64,000 bases of DNA, from NCBI RefSeq assembly GCF_021917145.1, contig NC_061060.1, forward strand, positions 10,937,053 through 11,001,052, given 5' to 3'. Shown piece by piece: positions 1 through 17,119 of this stretch; positions within the stretch are counted from its first letter, which is position 1; each line of letters begins with the position of its first letter. Position numbers and translations under genes: made by a program. This DNA comes from Hypomesus transpacificus. Taxonomy: Eukaryota; Chordata; Actinopteri; Osmeriformes; Osmeridae. The notes below the pieces were generated by a model that was not told where the DNA came from, searched no databases, and saw only the letters and a list, made by a program, of their open reading frames with translations.

Positions 1-532
1 TAATTGAATTTCTTTTTAGACCCGCGATCTCACAGGAGGTGTTGGCATTCAATTTAACTCTGCCCTTGGTGGGTGTTTAACTCCCCCCCCCCCCAACTCC
101 CCCCCCCCCCCCACCCGCCGAACCCGGCCATGAAAGAGAGCCCCACAAAAGAACTTGCAAATACCATATTTATCTAGTTCCTTTTTCTGCCCGCACTCTT
201 CCCCTCCTCTTGTCACTTATTATATCATTTCAATGAATACTAGTCGGAAATGGGGTTATCTCCACAGAATATATACTTCTTTCACCAGCTGATTTACTGT
301 CTTTAAGAGACGGGGATGGAGGAGGAGAGAGTTGGAAGGGAGAGGAGGAGGAGAGAGACGGCTATTGAAGCCGTCGCTGGCCCCTCAGACAGGAAGCCTA
401 TCATAGAGTAGGCCTTTAAATGATGCTATCTGTCGACTGGTGTAGTTATACAGTGTAGGGATGGGGAGAGGAGAGGGAGGCAGGGTTGGAGAGAGAGAGA
501 GACAGCAAAAAAGAGTGCGATAGAGAGATAGG

Positions 533-568
<36 letters not shown>

Positions 569-775
569 GAGAGTGGGATCTACTTCTAGATGAATGGCTT
601 TAGGAGAAGGAGGAGAGAGAGTGTCTCAGCCAGGCTGTGATGTGTCTGTGTGTGAGAGCTGCTTTATTCACAGCAGAGCTTCTATTCATAACCCGTGTAT
701 CAGCAGGTCTCCCGGGCGGGGCACAACATCAGTCCTGCTGCTGCAACACTGATAACACAACATGCAAAACACCCA
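1..775. other. intergenic, simple-sequence rich
   Basis: No exon is recognised. It holds interrupted poly-C tracts (83-112) and purine-rich sequence with a GA run at about 531-573. The remainder is unique sequence of unknown role. Confidence 0.6.
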
Positions 776-1589
776 GGGCCTCATGTACAACGCTTTTGCG
801 CCCACTTTTGGCGCATTTGTTTCGCAACGTGCGCGTAAAAGCATGGTGAGGTATGTACAAACATGCCGCTCTGAGGTAAAAGCGCAGACTGCCTGTTGCG
901 GGAACTGAAAATGGCAAATTGCGCTTTTCCGTGTCATGCATATGCATTAACGGGAGGGGCAGTGGAAAGTGGGAGTTTCCCATAAATGGATGGGAGGGGA
1001 TGCGTATAGTGCGCCTAATTATGTATTCCGCGGTATGTACAAAAACCACCTGTGAAAGCGCACCTCTATTTTGCGGTGAAAATTCTCCAGCTGTTAAAAG
1101 CAGGCATAAACCAGGATGTGTATATGCCCCCTGGTAAAATGGCAGCAGTAACCCGAGCAAGACGAAGACATAGGCCAAAGGATTTTTGCCACAAGGATCA
1201 CACTTTTTGAGTTGAGTGAACACGAAATCATTACCGTTACTGGAAAAAATCAAAGATTACATCGAATCTCCGACACAGCGTTCACATTCCATTCCAGCAG
1301 TTGTTAAACTCCTTGCTACATTACAAATATTGGTATCAGGATCATTTCAAACAGTCATCGCTGTTTTGACTTTGGTGGTCGATCCATGATAGAAAGAGAG
1401 AATGAAGCCCATTCAATTGCGCGTTTAAATGCTTGCAAAATATACGGTATAGTGGGCGGAGAAAGGCGCTGATTACCCGATGACCTGCAGGTTTCGTCAA
1501 TACGACGTAAACTATCACAGCGTGTGCTTTCTGCGTGTTGGCCATGGCGCTAATGACGTTACGTTTGCAAATGTACGTACATGAGGCCC
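776..1589 (+). mobile_element. decayed non-autonomous PIF/Harbinger-type transposon
   Basis: Terminal inverted repeats GGGCCTCATGTAC occur at both ends (13 bp perfect), flanked by a CCA/CCA 3-bp direct repeat (773-775 and 1590-1592), as expected for Harbinger. Inside are remnants of a HARBI1-like transposase on the plus strand. A short frame from the ATG at 1139 reads MAAVTRARRRHRPKDF and stops. Another frame from 1261 reads SPTQRSHSIP, then LATLQILVSGSFQTVIA, resembling the PTQRS and GSFQT region of HARBI1. Frame breaks and the absence of the catalytic DDE region make it inactive. Confidence 0.75.
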
Positions 1590-1592
1590 CCA

Positions 1593-7080
<5,488 letters not shown>

Positions 7081-7760
7081 GAATAAGTCACAAGTGGAGC
7101 TAATCAAAGGTGAAAAGGAGGAATCAGTAAACGTCCAATCCTTTTGCCACTTTCATCAATCCGGCTAACTGAATCTGAAGTAAAGCTGAGCAAATTTTCC
7201 GGGGGATAGAAGGAAATGAATATGTAGCCGCAGAGCCATCTGAGTCTTTCTGCCGGGCTGAGAGGAGGGGACGAGGAGAGTCTGCGTTACATCAGAGGCA
7301 GATTACCCAGAGACAATAGGGTGGCGGGTCTCAGCTAATCAGCGGAACACCGAGGTGTGTCCCGTTTCTCTCCTGACCCGCCCTCACCGTGCGCTCGCCG
7401 CACGCTCCCCGTACGCTCGCAGAGGAAAGGTTTTCTCCCAGCCTTCTCCGATTCAATCACGGTCCGCTCCATCCCCTCGAGCGGACCATCGCCACGGCAA
7501 ACGCGACCCGGGCGGCGCGTGACACCATCAATTCAATTACCCAGGAAATGGATCCATATTCAGGGCGTGGAGGCAAGGGGCCTCGCCCGGCAGGAGGGGA
7601 AAGACAAAGAAATGCACATTTACCGAGCGTAATAAGTTTCATTTGAAGTCGGTTTGAAAACAATTCGCTTCTGCATTTGTCCCTGTCAGATCACATTATC
7701 CGCAAATGAAGTTTACAAAATATCAATTGAATTTCTATAAGAGGAAGCGTGTGCTGGGTG
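7081..7760. other. non-repetitive island, candidate regulatory block
   Basis: Complex sequence free of microsatellites, with a CpG-containing part (7370-7520) and an AT-rich part (about 7630-7745) containing ATTATCCGCAAATGAAG. No splice-flanked open frame is visible. It could be a conserved element, but conservation cannot be judged from one sequence. Confidence 0.3.
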
Positions 7761-8261
7761 CGCAGTGGCCGAGACGGCCGCATCATAACACTGAGGGGCC
7801 CCTGGTGGCTTTCAAATATGGCCAGTCAGAAGCAATCACACCCAGAACAGACCATGCTAATCCATTCAATTTCATCCTTTATACCAGTGTCTTTTCCCTC
7901 CATAAACACACACGCTCACACACACACATGCTATATCGCTTTTTGCGACAAACGCACACACTCACCCTCATATACTATCTCACTGTCTGACATACACACA
8001 CACACACACACACACTGAGTCAAGCCGAGCAGCTGGTTGCCACTCTGTCTCTCAGAGAGAATCTCATCTATCTGTAAATGTCTGAAAGAAAGTTTGAGGC
8101 TGACCGGCTATCTGATAAAGCAGGAGAGGTGAGTAGAGAGAGGTTCTAGATGAGGCACCTTACCATAATCAATGTCATGGACAGGTGGACAGAGCTGAGG
8201 GGAGAGCTCTGACCATCTGCCCTTGTTTACCTGCTCAGCTGACTCTGAGAGCTATTACTGA

Positions 8262-8395
8262 GGAGAAGAGGGGAGGGAGAGGGAGAGGGAGAGGGTGAGG
8301 GTGAGGGAGAGGGAGAGGGAGAGGGAGAGGGAGAGGGAGAGGGAGAGGGAGAGGGAGAGCGAGAGGGAGAGCGAGAGCGAGAGCGAGAGGGAAGA
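8262..8395. repeat. GGGAGA hexamer minisatellite
   Basis: About twenty tandem copies of GGGAGA with GGGTGA and GCGAGA variants, embedded in a longer purine-only tract that reaches about 8545. Because the unit is six bases, every minus-strand frame stays open as Ser/Pro/Leu-rich nonsense. Confidence 0.9.
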
Positions 8396-8559
8396 GAGAA
8401 AATGAGAAAGGAGGAGAGGAAAAAAGAGGAGAGTAGCAGGAGATGGGTAAAGGAGGATAAATAGAGGTAGATGAGGGGAGAAGAGGTGAGGTGAGAAGAG
8501 ATGAATGAAAAAGGGAAAAAAAGGGAGAAAAAAAAGGCATTCAATCAGGTATTTTGATG

Positions 8560-8800
8560 GTGTTGCCATTTAACCTGCTGATTTTACCGTAAAATTCCTC
8601 TGGTCGCAATGCCGCCCGACATCATTATCTCCTGTTAACGGTTGTTATTGTTCTTATATACACCGGCATCACCGTGCCCGTCAGAGTAATTACAAATTAA
8701 ACATGTGAAACTTCCTTGATGTGTCGCGGCGGGAAGCGAAAGGCCGTTGGCCTCTTACTGATGTCAAAACGTTGCCACGCATTATGGAATTAGCCACAGA
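8560..8800. other. non-repetitive island, candidate regulatory block
   Basis: Complex, balanced-composition sequence between a purine tract and a CA run, with homeodomain-type core sites (GTAATTACAAATTAAAC near 8687) and no coding potential. A candidate conserved non-coding element for the neighbouring homeobox gene; inference only. Confidence 0.3.
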
Positions 8801-9177
8801 TACAGGCCGACACACACAAGCACACATGCACACAAAAACTCATACATACACACACACAGACACAGGCTGTTTGCTGTAATTACTTGCTCCTGGTTGGCTA
8901 AGGAGAATAGTGGGAGCAACAACTGGACACAGAGAAGCTGGAAAACGCTGTTTAACAAATCAATTTGTGAATGCTTACCTTGGAGAAGGGGCTGATTGTT
9001 CCAGAACCTTGTAGAGAGACCACATACTGGGAGGATCCATTACAGGCCTAACAGAGCCCCTCCTACCCTGCCAGCTCACTGGAAGTGTGTAATGGGAAGA
9101 AAAACCAGGAGTTGACACACATCGTCCTGGTATTGATCCAGCGGCGGCTACATTAAGATGAGAAAACACACATCTGT

Positions 9178-9240
9178 CTGTCTGTCTACCTGTCTGTCTG
9201 TCAGCCAGTCTATCTGTATGTCTGTATGCCCGTCTGTCTT
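9178..9240. repeat. TCTG tetranucleotide repeat
   Basis: Imperfect TCTG array (CTGTCTGTCTGTCTACC...) just downstream of unique sequence. Confidence 0.85.
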
Positions 9241-9376
9241 ATTGTTTAAAAAACACCAGAGTAAAGAGGGGGTCAAGTCAGCGAGGAGAGGAAAAGTTAA
9301 AAGTGAAAGCATGTAGGTGAAACCTCTGTCAGTGTGCAAAAGAACAGAGGAGATGCAGGAATGACATCAGACAAGG

Positions 9377-9480
9377 GAGTAGAGGAGGAGAGGAGGAGAG
9401 AGAAGAGGAGGAGTGAAGGAGAGAGAAGAGGAGGAGTGAAGGAGAGAGAAGAGGAGGAGAGGAGGAGAGAGGAGAGGCGT
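9377..9480. repeat. purine minisatellite
   Basis: Tandem copies, about 27 bp each, of a GAGGAGTGAAGGAGAGAGAA-type unit, decaying into GGA repeats. Confidence 0.75.
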
Positions 9481-9828
9481 CAGGCCACCGTGGGAGAAGA
9501 GGAAGTCAGATTTGACCCTGGAAGCATTTGCATGTTAAGTGCAGTCAATCTGAATTGATCAGAGCCAAATTAAATGCAATGGGTTTCAATACCGTGCCTG
9601 TTTACACCCCAGCCTGCCGGCTGCTACATATGGACATATTGAATTCAGATTAGCAGGCCGGACCGCCACACACACAAAGAGCAACTTATCTTTAATTAAA
9701 ATCATGCTGCAGGACCTTTTAAGGCCTGCTCGGTTACGCTTGAGAAAGCTAGAACAATCACACGCCTTCATGAAAGCTTCTACAGGCTGCTAACCAGCTA
9801 CAAAGTGGGTAGTAGGAGTAGAACTGTA

Positions 9829-9831
<3 letters not shown>

Positions 9832-9871
<40 letters not shown>
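9832..9871. repeat. GT microsatellite
   Basis: Perfect run of about twenty GT units. Confidence 0.92.
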
Positions 9872-9873
<2 letters not shown>

Positions 9874-10708
9874 GGTGGGGGAGTGTTTGTGTGTATGTGC
9901 AGCAAGGTATGCTTAGCATACTCTGAGAGACCATCATCAACACAAATTACAGACACACAGAAACACACAGTAGCAATCAGGACACTGAGTTCACACACTT
10001 ACATGAGTTCCACTCTTTCAAACTGTGACTCAAATTTGACGTTGACGGGCCTCCGTCCGTCTGCATGGCAGTTTTAACGAGTGCACTAGTTTGCTTCCTG
10101 CTTCAGATAATTGAAGAAGCTCATCTAATTAGTGAACAAGCTCGTCCAAGCATTCAACCAAGTGGTCATTCATTATAAGTGGCGATGTTGCCTTGCTACT
10201 ATGGTTTCATCTACGAGCAAGCTGTTAGCGAGAACGTGGTGTGTGTGTGTGCGTACCCGCTGAGTGTGTATGTGTCCTTGTGTGCAAGCACGCGAGTGTG
10301 TCTGTGCCTGTATTTCCGTTTGACAGAAGAGTTGAAGCTACGCAAGGAAATGAAAAAAAACTGAAGAATACATACAAGCCACTCACATCAGAGAGGGACA
10401 CAGTCTTGGTTGGGTTAGTATTGTAGGTAAACATCATTTGGGTGAATATGATTGAACAGTTGGCACTTCTGGGACTGATCCATTGATATCATTGTGCTGG
10501 GTAAGCCCAATAGAGTGCACCCGTGTATTTGAAAGCATTTTGCTAACAGTAATCGATCCAGGTGTGCTAGCTATCACAGCTGGGCTCGTTGCTCGTATCA
10601 TGGGAGTATCTAGATACTGGTTACCTCAGCTGCTTATCTGGTGCTGAACTAAAGGTGAAGGTGTGACTTTATTATGTAGGCATGCTGCTGACACCACAGC
10701 TGGGACTC

Positions 10709-10711
<3 letters not shown>

Positions 10712-10746
<35 letters not shown>

Positions 10747-10779
10747 TGTGGGTGTGTGTGTGTGTGTGTGTGTGTGTGA
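10712..10779. repeat. GT microsatellite
   Basis: About thirty-three GT units with two GG interruptions. Confidence 0.9.
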
Positions 10780-11782
10780 ATACTACAGGGACAAGCAATT
10801 CTCTTTATCTCCCTGATAGCCACAGCCAGAGCTCAACGACACGGAGGGCAAAATAACTAATTAGCAGAATCCTGGCGTTCTCCAACGGTAGCTCGCTGTC
10901 TCGGCGGGGCTTCGCGGGAGAAAAAAAAAAAGAAAAGAGAAGAAAAAAAAATGAAATCAATAACGTTGTGGGCAGAGAGGAGCGGAGCCGCTTAACATTA
11001 ACAATTACTGTGATTAACAATGATACTCAGGAGTCATTTCTCAGGCGCAGGAGGGCTGATAAGCTTGTTTATACAGGCCTGCTTTTCAGCCACAGAGCTA
11101 TTCATCACATGGAGACCAGGGAGGAGAACAGCAGCCCACCACAATTAAAACTCCCCCTGACCTTGTGACTGTGTGTGTGTGTGGGGGGGGGGTTCTGTAG
11201 GGGATAGGGTGGGCAGGGGGCTGGAAGAGAGAGGTTGAGGAGTATGGAAGAGAGGGAGGGGGCAGAAGAGTCCATGCTGCCGTAAAAACACTGTGTCTCT
11301 ACTGGAGATGGTCTTCCAACCCTGTTTGTTCAGTACTGAACAGGTCAATGATATGAAATGATGCTTCCAGATGAGTGTGTGGATCTGAACTGTTGATCCT
11401 TGTCTGAACCGTGCTTGACTCCCACCGATTAAATGACACACTTTAATATTGATGAACAAATTTAGAGAAAGAGATGAAGACAGAGAGAGAGAGTAAAAGA
11501 GAGAGAGAGAGGGGCCAGAACGACAAAGACTGGCCTCACCTTCCTGCTCCAGAGTTCCATTACCGACGCTCTCGCCAACACAAAGTAATGAGCCATAAAA
11601 TTTAATTCAGAAATTATATTACCACGGAAACGTGATGGAGCGATAAAGAGGGGAGGACACAAAAGAGTACTGGAGAGCTTGCCTTTGATCACCTCTCCTC
11701 TCTGATGCTGCTCAATTGATCCTGATGAATCCAGTCTCTGTTTCTACACTTTGGTTACTCTCTCACACTTCATTCTTCTTTT

Positions 11783-11786
<4 letters not shown>

Positions 11787-11842
<56 letters not shown>
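11787..11842. repeat. CT microsatellite
   Basis: Perfect run of about twenty-eight CT units, continuing as an imperfect pyrimidine tract to about 11950. Confidence 0.9.
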
Positions 11843-11848
<6 letters not shown>

Positions 11849-12299
11849 TTCTCTCTCCCTCTCTATCTCTCTCTTTCTCTCTTTCTCTACACCTTAGTTA
11901 CTCATACGGTCTCTTTCTTTCTTTCTCTCTTTCTCTCTATCTCTTTCTTTCTCCGGAGTGTAGGCCCTCGCTCGTCTGAGTCTAATTACTGGCATGTCCT
12001 TATCTGGGCCGGGTGGCTGAAGGCTTCCTGTGGATGGAGAGCGTCTCCTAATTCTCCCTGCTCTGCTATCTCATCTACATGGTCTTCCACTCCACTCCCT
12101 GAGTTAGGACGGGATAACAACACTGGAAGTGCCCTAACAGGCCCAGACACACACAGAGTAGAGCAGGGAGAGAGGAGGGAGAGAGAGAGAGATGGAGAAA
12201 GGTGGAGGGCAGAGAGAGAAGGACAGAGAGAGAATGAAAGAGAGAACGGGAGAAGGAATGGGAGAGAGTGAGAGAGCGAGAGGGAGAGAGAGATGAATC

Positions 12300-14700
12300 C
12301 ACTCTAACGTGCAAATCTCAGCCTCTTGGACGACACCTTATCAAGTTTAGGCATGTGCACTTCTGAGAGAGAAGGTATTTATTATTTGTCATAAAAATAA
12401 TTTTTCTTTTTAGAGGAGACAGAAATCTACTGAACTAAAGTTTCTGACATCAAAACTATCCCCGTCACTGTTAGAGATGAAAATCCTGGATCAGAGACGC
12501 ACACACAAACACACACACACACACACACACACATCAATTTACACTAACTTTAGAGTTGACAGCAATCTCAGATTCATTTCATAGATTACCGCACCAGAAC
12601 ATGTGTGGAGTGGCGCAGGAAGCAGGGGTTAGGGACTTCCTGTGCAGCCTGATAGAACCTTGGATGTTGGGTAGGGGGATGGCCATGGCATTAACCCCGT
12701 GTTTACATATGTGTAACCAAGAAAACCAAATTATGCATGGAGCTGGTCAAAGGTCAACATTGAAACAGAGAAACCTTGAACAGCCTTGTATCTCCCTGCT
12801 GGAACTACAATTGAATCTTAAGCTACAGTTAGCCTACTTAAATTCCAATACGTCACAATACATAGACACGTACTTTTTGTTCTCTGAGAATTAAGTAATA
12901 AGGTTAAGAAAACTAGCATATTTTTTATTATCACAGTTAAGGACACACATTTAGATAAAAACTTCAGTATGTTTTATTGTGTGCAAGCATTAGATTATTG
13001 TTATGACTTTGTGTGTGTGTGTCAGAGGAGGGGGCGTATTCATTTCTCCGTCTCTGTGAGGGAGCTGTTAGGGTGGGGGGTGGGGGGAGGTGGGCAGGGT
13101 GGAGAGGGAGTGCTGACTGACCGCTGGAAATGAGATAGATGCTATGAGGGGTTCCCTATCACCCGGCAACCGGCCACAAGCTTACCCTTATCAGCACCCA
13201 GCGCCTCGTTTGTTATTTCTGCTAGAGATACAACCCCCCCATCCTCCCCCTAGCCCCCCTCGCTCCCCGCACAAACACACATACACCCTCACTTAGAACA
13301 GTGGGGGTTAATGCAAGCCCGGGAGAGGGAAGGTGACTGAGGGCAGATTCTCTTGGCTCTCATCCCTGCTACATATGTAAGTCCATAATAGACTCCTGAG
13401 CTTCAGGCTGCCTCCAGACCCCTCCCCACGCTCCCGAACATCACACCCTTAAAGAGCTGTGTGCTTGTGATTAGGGGCCTCAACGCTGCGTGGCCATCTG
13501 GACACACACGTGCAAGCACACACCCACACACACATACAACAGTTTATTTAGAGACAAATATATGTGCATGGAGCAAAACCTACACACAGATTTTTTGACC
13601 TCTTTTGGCTTGCGTTTACAGCATTTCATCCTGCCTGAGTCACAGTTGAGAGAGTCATGAGGTCACATCCATCTTCCTTCGTGTATACCCAGCTGTGAGT
13701 GAGGGTGCATGTGGTGTCAGGGGCATGCCCCCCCCCCCCCCCCCCCCGCAGACAGGTCGTGCCCCCCCACAGCTCTGGTGCCAGGCATATTCCCTCAGGT
13801 GGGGTTTGAGCCACTCACCTCCTGGTTCCTACATGGTTCCCTCTCTCCCAGCATGCAGTATAATTACAGCAGTAACAGCACCGGAGCCTAATAGAGCAGA
13901 ACATTGTAATGATGCATAATTGTCTAAACATCTCTGCTTTGCTCTCCTCTCTTCAAGGCAGGTGGAGGTTTTTTTCTCTCTCTCCAAATCCCCCCCCCCC
14001 TCTTCTCCATCTCTTTTTATTGTTTTCTTTTTCTTCCTCAATATTTTCCTCTTTTCCTCCTCTGGTGTACTTTATTTGTCACTCCTCTATTTTTCTGTGT
14101 CTGTCCCTCCTCTCCTTTTCTCTCTCCCTCCCTGAGGGCCAGCACTTCACAAGCGTACCTCCCGGAAGCCGTCGACAGAATTAACACATTAACTAGTCTA
14201 TTAATTGATAAGAGCTAATTAATGGAAATTGGGCCAGATGAGTGAGATAGTAGGTATGTGTGTGTTTGTGGGAATGTGTGTGTGGGTGTGTTTGTGGGAG
14301 TGTGTGTATATTGACACCGCTGTCAGCCTGAGGGCAGAGGGTTTGACCTGAGCATGACCTGGCTGGACCACCTTGCCTTTTCTGATAGAGACGTATGACA
14401 CACACACACACACTTCCAACATGTTAATCTAAATAACTGGGCTGCAGGTGACTTGTGAGGTGAAAGAGAGGAGAAGAGAGCTGAGGGAGGAGGGAAGATC
14501 GCCTTTCTTCTTATTGTCTCTCTGGTGTCTTTCAGATGTCTCTGGTCTGTTTAGGTTCTGTATAGAGTTCCCCTAGTACATCTTTAGTTTCTCTCTGCCT
14601 CTCTGAAATGTAGTCTCTCTTAAGCACGTTGGTTCTCTGGCCTCCCTATTGTCTCTCTGATTGTTCTCTGGTCTCTCTAGTCCTCTCTCTAGTCCTAATG
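12300..14700. other. intergenic, no gene seen
   Basis: Unique sequence with a CA run (12505-12532), an interrupted poly-C tract (13729-13747), CT-rich stretches at 13975-14130 and GT/CA runs near 14255 and 14400. Small open frames lack splice context or family resemblance. Confidence 0.5.
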
Positions 14701-14718
14701 TCGAAACTCCAGTGTCCC

Positions 14719-14765
14719 TGCTCTCACTGCTCTCACTGCTCTCACTGCTCTCACTGCTCTCACTC
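14719..14765. repeat. 9-bp tandem repeat
   Basis: Five copies of TGCTCTCAC in tandem, within a CT-rich region. Confidence 0.88.
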
Positions 14766-14999
14766 TCTTTTCACTCTTTTTTTTGCTTTCTTCTATCAGA
14801 GTTCTCTCTGTCGGACTGGGAGACTCTCTCCCACCCCCCCACCCCCCCCCACCCCTCACCCAAAAGAGCTTTCTGTCACAATGGAGAGGCAGAAGTATAT
14901 TGAGTACTGTCTTTTGTGTGAGGAATACATTTATCTCACCATCTTAATAAGCCTGACCATCATTTAGTCCAAATAAGACCCTCTCCGTCCGTCTCCCAG

Positions 15000-15420
15000 C
15001 TCTGCACCTTGGGCTCAGAGCCAGGTTTAATTATGACATATTGATTTTGTAGTTAAGCCTTGTTTGGCTTAATGAAATCTTTTGTTGGCTCTAATGCTGT
15101 CTCCTATTGTCCCCCCTCCAGCTCTTTGATTTTGTCCTCAGCTTCTCTGTGCGTTCCCAAAACGTATAATCTCCCTGTGGTCAGCCTGCACATCGATGGC
15201 TCTCCCTGAAACAGGCGCTGTCGCCATTTATCTCCTGTTTCCTAAAGCTCTTGCATTGACTCGGCCGCAATCAATGTCCTAAATGATGTAATTATCAGCA
15301 AGTCTTTTTTTTCCCCCTGCACATTTAAAGTTGAGGGTTTATTTTAGATCAATTCAGACCACTTTGTGTGCAAATTGCACAATTGCATTGCCTTCAGATT
15401 CCCGGGCCAATCCTGTGTGG
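15000..15420. other. non-repetitive island, candidate regulatory block
   Basis: About 420 bases of complex sequence without microsatellites and with AT-rich cores such as TTTAATTATGACATATTG and GATGTAATTATCAGC. It is one of the strongest-looking candidate conserved elements in the gene-poor region. No coding signal. Confidence 0.35.
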
Positions 15421-16087
15421 GTTCGAAACTGAGAGGTGAATGTCTAATGAGTGTGGAAGGATGTAGAGGAGGAGCTGTCCTTCACAGCCTGCCTCGCCTG
15501 GAGGAGAGAGGCCGGGCCTGGGGATGGGGAGGTTAGGTTTACAGGAACTTCTCTCGACAGGACTTCCTCATTCTCGTACTTGCTGTTTGCATGATAAAAC
15601 GGTTAGTCTTACATGGCTAACGAGCATGCTGAGGACATGTGTTGTGAAGAGGCTGGGGGGAGGGGGGCTGAGGTTGGAGGAAGGTGAAGGAGGAGAACAG
15701 GGGATGCCAGAGGAAGATAGAAGAGGGGCTGTCCTGCCCAACGTGAAGGGAAGACCCCAAGTGTTGTTTGAGAGAGCGGGGGGTGGAGGAGGCTACACCG
15801 CCCTCCTCCCCAGAGCAGGAACAGGCTGATCAGCCTGGGAAAACAGAGGACTGGGGGTGGTCAGGGAGTCTCTCAGCTCCGCTCCCCTGACCTGCTCCTG
15901 TCACCTCTCTGCTTCAGGACCAGCCACTGATCTGAAGACACACACACACTTACACACACACACTTACACACACACAAGCACACGTTCACACACATCAACA
16001 CACACAGACAACCATGATACCCAAACACATATACTGTACACACCCACATATACAAACACATACACAACATTTATGTTCTTCACCTCT

Positions 16088-16088
<1 letters not shown>

Positions 16089-16120
<32 letters not shown>
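16089..16120. repeat. 32-base G homopolymer
   Basis: Uninterrupted run of 32 G on the plus strand directly after CACCTCTC. The length may be affected by sequencing error. Confidence 0.9.
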
Positions 16121-16121
<1 letters not shown>

Positions 16122-16850
16122 CTCACTCTGCAAGAGGCGTGTTAGCCTGTTTGCAGGGCTACGCATTTGGGTGGGGTCGGGGGGTTTGTTGAGCTGGGGT
16201 TGAAAAGAGTGCGCTAGGCATACTGGTTGACTGGCTGCAGAGTCTAGGGGGAGAGAGAGGGAGGAGGGAGGGAGGAAGGCAGAAAGGAGGAAAGGGAAGA
16301 AGGGGAGCACGGAGGGGGAGGAGGTCTTGAGGCCAGTAAATCAGAGCACGCTTGTCAACATCCTGCCGGAGCAGGAACTAGTGGACTGAGAATAACAAAT
16401 GGCTGTCATTGCAGAGGCAAAACGCTGTGATTATAATTACCACATCCCAACTGACCTTGCATAAACTTTCATCCCTCTCCAATGGAGCATTTAAATAGGC
16501 TGGATCTACCAGCAGCCCCAACAGACTGCTTCTGAAGGCAGCCTGTTAAGATCACTGCCAGGCTGTTTCTGCTGGACGGCTGTTTCTCACTGCTGGCTGT
16601 ATCTGCTGGGTGACAATGTGGACTGGGTCAAGGTTAGGTTAGGACAATAGGGTCTATATTGTCTGACTGTTTTCATTATCCCTAATCACTTTTACCTTAA
16701 TATCTTGTTTCTACATGGCCATAGGTTAGAACTGACGAGATAGAGGAGGAATGATGGAGGGAGAAGCTTGAAGATTCTAAAAACGTAAATCCTCTTTGGT
16801 TACACTGCCGGAGTTGCATGTCTCAGTCCATGTTGCAAGGCAGCACACAA

Positions 16851-16885
<35 letters not shown>

Positions 16886-16984
16886 TGTGTGTTCAGCATA
16901 ATCAAGGTCCGTACGCACAGACACTGTTGTGCTCTCTGTGGTGTTCCTGAAAACTGAAGTACAGTAGCACAGCACCAGCAGTCA

Positions 16985-16998
16985 CCACTGGAGGGCGC
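16985..16998 (+). promoter_or_regulatory. possible CTCF-like site
   Basis: CCACTGGAGGGCGC differs from the CTCF core consensus CCASYAGRKGGCRS at one position (G for A). A motif match in 64 kb has a real chance of being accidental. Confidence 0.3.
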
Positions 16999-17081
16999 TT
17001 AACATGAGGTTCCGCTGTACCTCATACAGTATAATGTACTAAACAAATGTTGCCATCCACTACAGTGTATGGAATCATGAC

Positions 17082-17116
<35 letters not shown>

Positions 17117-17119
17117 ACT

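Noticed and set aside
8227..8569. Three overlapping minus-strand frames of about 100 codons (Ser-Pro, Leu-Pro, Leu-Ser repeats)
   Set aside because: All are readings of the GGGAGA hexamer tract.
12556..12894. 112-codon plus-strand open frame in unique sequence
   Set aside because: No family resemblance, no upstream promoter or splice signals and unremarkable length for chance in 64 kb; kept as unlikely.
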